DNA from: Jhaorihella thermophila
Lineage (GTDB): Bacteria > Pseudomonadota > Alphaproteobacteria > Rhodobacterales > Rhodobacteraceae
Reading direction: 5' to 3'
DNA: 60,153 nt
Assembly: GCF_900108275.1 (NCBI RefSeq)
Contig: NZ_FNVD01000015.1
Location: forward strand, 1-60,153
A model generated the notes under the pieces. The model did not search any database. It saw nothing but the letters and a program-made list of their open reading frames with translations, and was not told where the DNA came from. The position numbers were made by a program, and so were the translations under genes. Shown one piece after another: positions 59,573 to 60,153 of this stretch (within the stretch, counting starts at the first letter, position 1; each line of letters opens with the position of its first letter).

Positions 59573-60153
59573 TCACAGCCACAGCAGATCGTCCGCGAAT
59601 TGCAGGGCCTCGATCCCAACCAACGTGTCCGTTCCATCCCCGGCGGCGGCCAGATGCGTGACGACATGGCCGGTCCCGGTGGGCGTGATCTCATAGGCCG
59701 CCCGCACGTCCGAAAAGACGGCAATGTCGGTTCCGCCCCCTCCCGTCAGCAGATCGTTCCCCGCCCCGCCTTCCAGCCGGTCGTCGCCGTCCCGCGCCCA
59801 GAACCGGTCATCTCCCGCCCCCCCGCGCAGGACATTCGCGCCATCGGTGCCGACCAGCCAGTCGTTCCACGCCGATCCGGTCGCATTCTCCACCGAGATG
59901 TAGCGGTGACCATAGGCGATCCCCGCCTTTCCCCGCCCCAGGTGCAGATCGACTCCCACGGGCTGCGGCGCATCGGCATAGCTGACCGTGTCATAGCCCG
60001 CGTCGCCGAAATACCAGTCGCGGCCGGGAGTGGCCACGAACATGTCGTTGCCGCCCCCGCCGCGAAACCCGTTGGCGGCGGCAGAGCCGGTGAAGCGGTC
60101 GGCAAAGGCCGAGCCCTCGACCCATTCCACCGAGATGTAGCGATGCTCCGCGG
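59573..60153 (-). CDS. RTX calcium-binding protein, C-terminal part (cut by window edge)
   Basis: The frame is open from the right edge (60153, two leading bases of a split codon) to a stop at 59573, about 192 residues. It reads HRYISVEWVEGSAFADRFTG, then RTX-type repeats GGGGNDMF, GDAGYDTVSY, GGAGDDRFWARDGDDRLEGG and GGGGTDIAVF, and ends LVGIEALQFADDLLWL with hydrophobic residues, as usual for uncleaved type I secretion signals. VEGSAFADR followed by GNDMFVATPGRDWYFGDAGY repeats the end of the fragment at 1-1785. A direct join of the two window ends would be out of frame, so a short piece (length 1 modulo 3) is missing or repeat-collapsed. Probably the same gene as 1-1785. Confidence 0.85.
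   Translation of the reverse strand, partial: AEHRYISVEWVEGSAFADRFTGSAAANGFRGGGGNDMFVATPGRDWYFGDAGYDTVSYADAPQPVGVDLHLGRGKAGIAYGHRYISVENATGSAWNDWLVGTDGANVLRGGAGDDRFWARDGDDRLEGGAGNDLLTGGGGTDIAVFSDVRAAYEITPTGTGHVVTHLAAAGDGTDTLVGIEALQFADDLLWL
59974..60056. repeat. 83-bp direct repeat, right copy
   Basis: Identical to 6-88. The last bases towards 60056 are followed by CCGC here and by AG in the left copy, so the repeat ends are sharp. Confidence 0.95.

Noticed and set aside
56241-59696. Rightward frame of 1151 codons opposite the chimeric glycosyltransferase
   Set aside because: Antisense shadow rich in Gly/Arg/Gln/His; the leftward frame has membrane helices and a family 4 domain.
1-60153. Direct in-frame joining of the two window ends
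   Set aside because: Joining base 1 to base 60153 shifts the RTX frame, so the ends cannot simply abut even if the replicon is circular.

Overview
The window looks like an almost complete circular plasmid of about 60 kb from an alphaproteobacterium of the Rhodobacterales (Roseobacter group). It is GC-rich, encodes a RepA-type replication initiator divergent from a ParA/ParB pair, has iteron-like repeats with a DnaA box between them, and carries a full dTDP-L-rhamnose operon among capsule-type export genes. RepA-I 'biofilm plasmids' with a rhamnose operon are known from roseobacters, and this layout fits that class; the genus cannot be read from the sequence. Both window ends lie inside an RTX-protein gene and share an identical 83-bp segment, so the linear ends are probably an assembly break inside one repetitive gene rather than the ends of a linear molecule.

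Layout. 1-1785: N-terminal 595 codons of an RTX protein; its likely C-terminus is at 59573-60153. 1943-4224: a sulfotransferase and a rhamnan-synthesis F protein, divergent from rmlC-rmlB-rmlD-rmlA (4484-7949) and a family 4 glycosyltransferase. 9311-17296: polysaccharide initiation and export: an outer-membrane Wza/KpsD-like lipoprotein, an epimerase plus an initiating phosphosugar transferase, a family 2 glycosyltransferase, the ABC exporter KpsM/KpsT, a KpsE-like copolymerase and UDP-glucose dehydrogenase. 17420-21389: plasmid backbone (repA, origin, parA, parB, a parS-like palindrome). 21598-28161: a membrane-bound WbpM/CapD-type sugar dehydratase, a YjbH-YjbF-YjbE-like exopolysaccharide set and galE. 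28162-32703: a DUF2793 protein, a small Cas2/SinR-like protein and two divergent LuxR-type regulators separated by 672 bp rich in inverted repeats. 32992-38840: a type I secretion ABC transporter, its HlyD adaptor and a 717-residue RTX protein closed by terminators. 38868-59432: a glycosyltransferase block in which many genes overlap by 4 bp, with GDP-mannose synthesis, a second sulfotransferase and several large multi-domain proteins.

Together the genes supply dTDP-rhamnose, UDP-glucuronate, UDP-galactose and GDP-mannose, load sugars on a lipid carrier, polymerise and probably sulfate them, export the polymer through an ABC/outer-membrane route, and secrete calcium-binding RTX proteins that may act in the same surface matrix. 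I see no conjugation genes, toxin-antitoxin pair, insertion sequence, CRISPR array, tRNA or rRNA.

The observations most worth a second look are: a chimeric protein that joins the four-helix membrane domain of a WbpM-type dehydratase to a glycosyltransferase; a small sequence module reused in at least four proteins of the cluster; two unknown coiled-coil/beta-rich proteins interleaved with glycosyltransferases; the inverted-repeat cluster between the LuxR genes; and a 12-bp word present four times.
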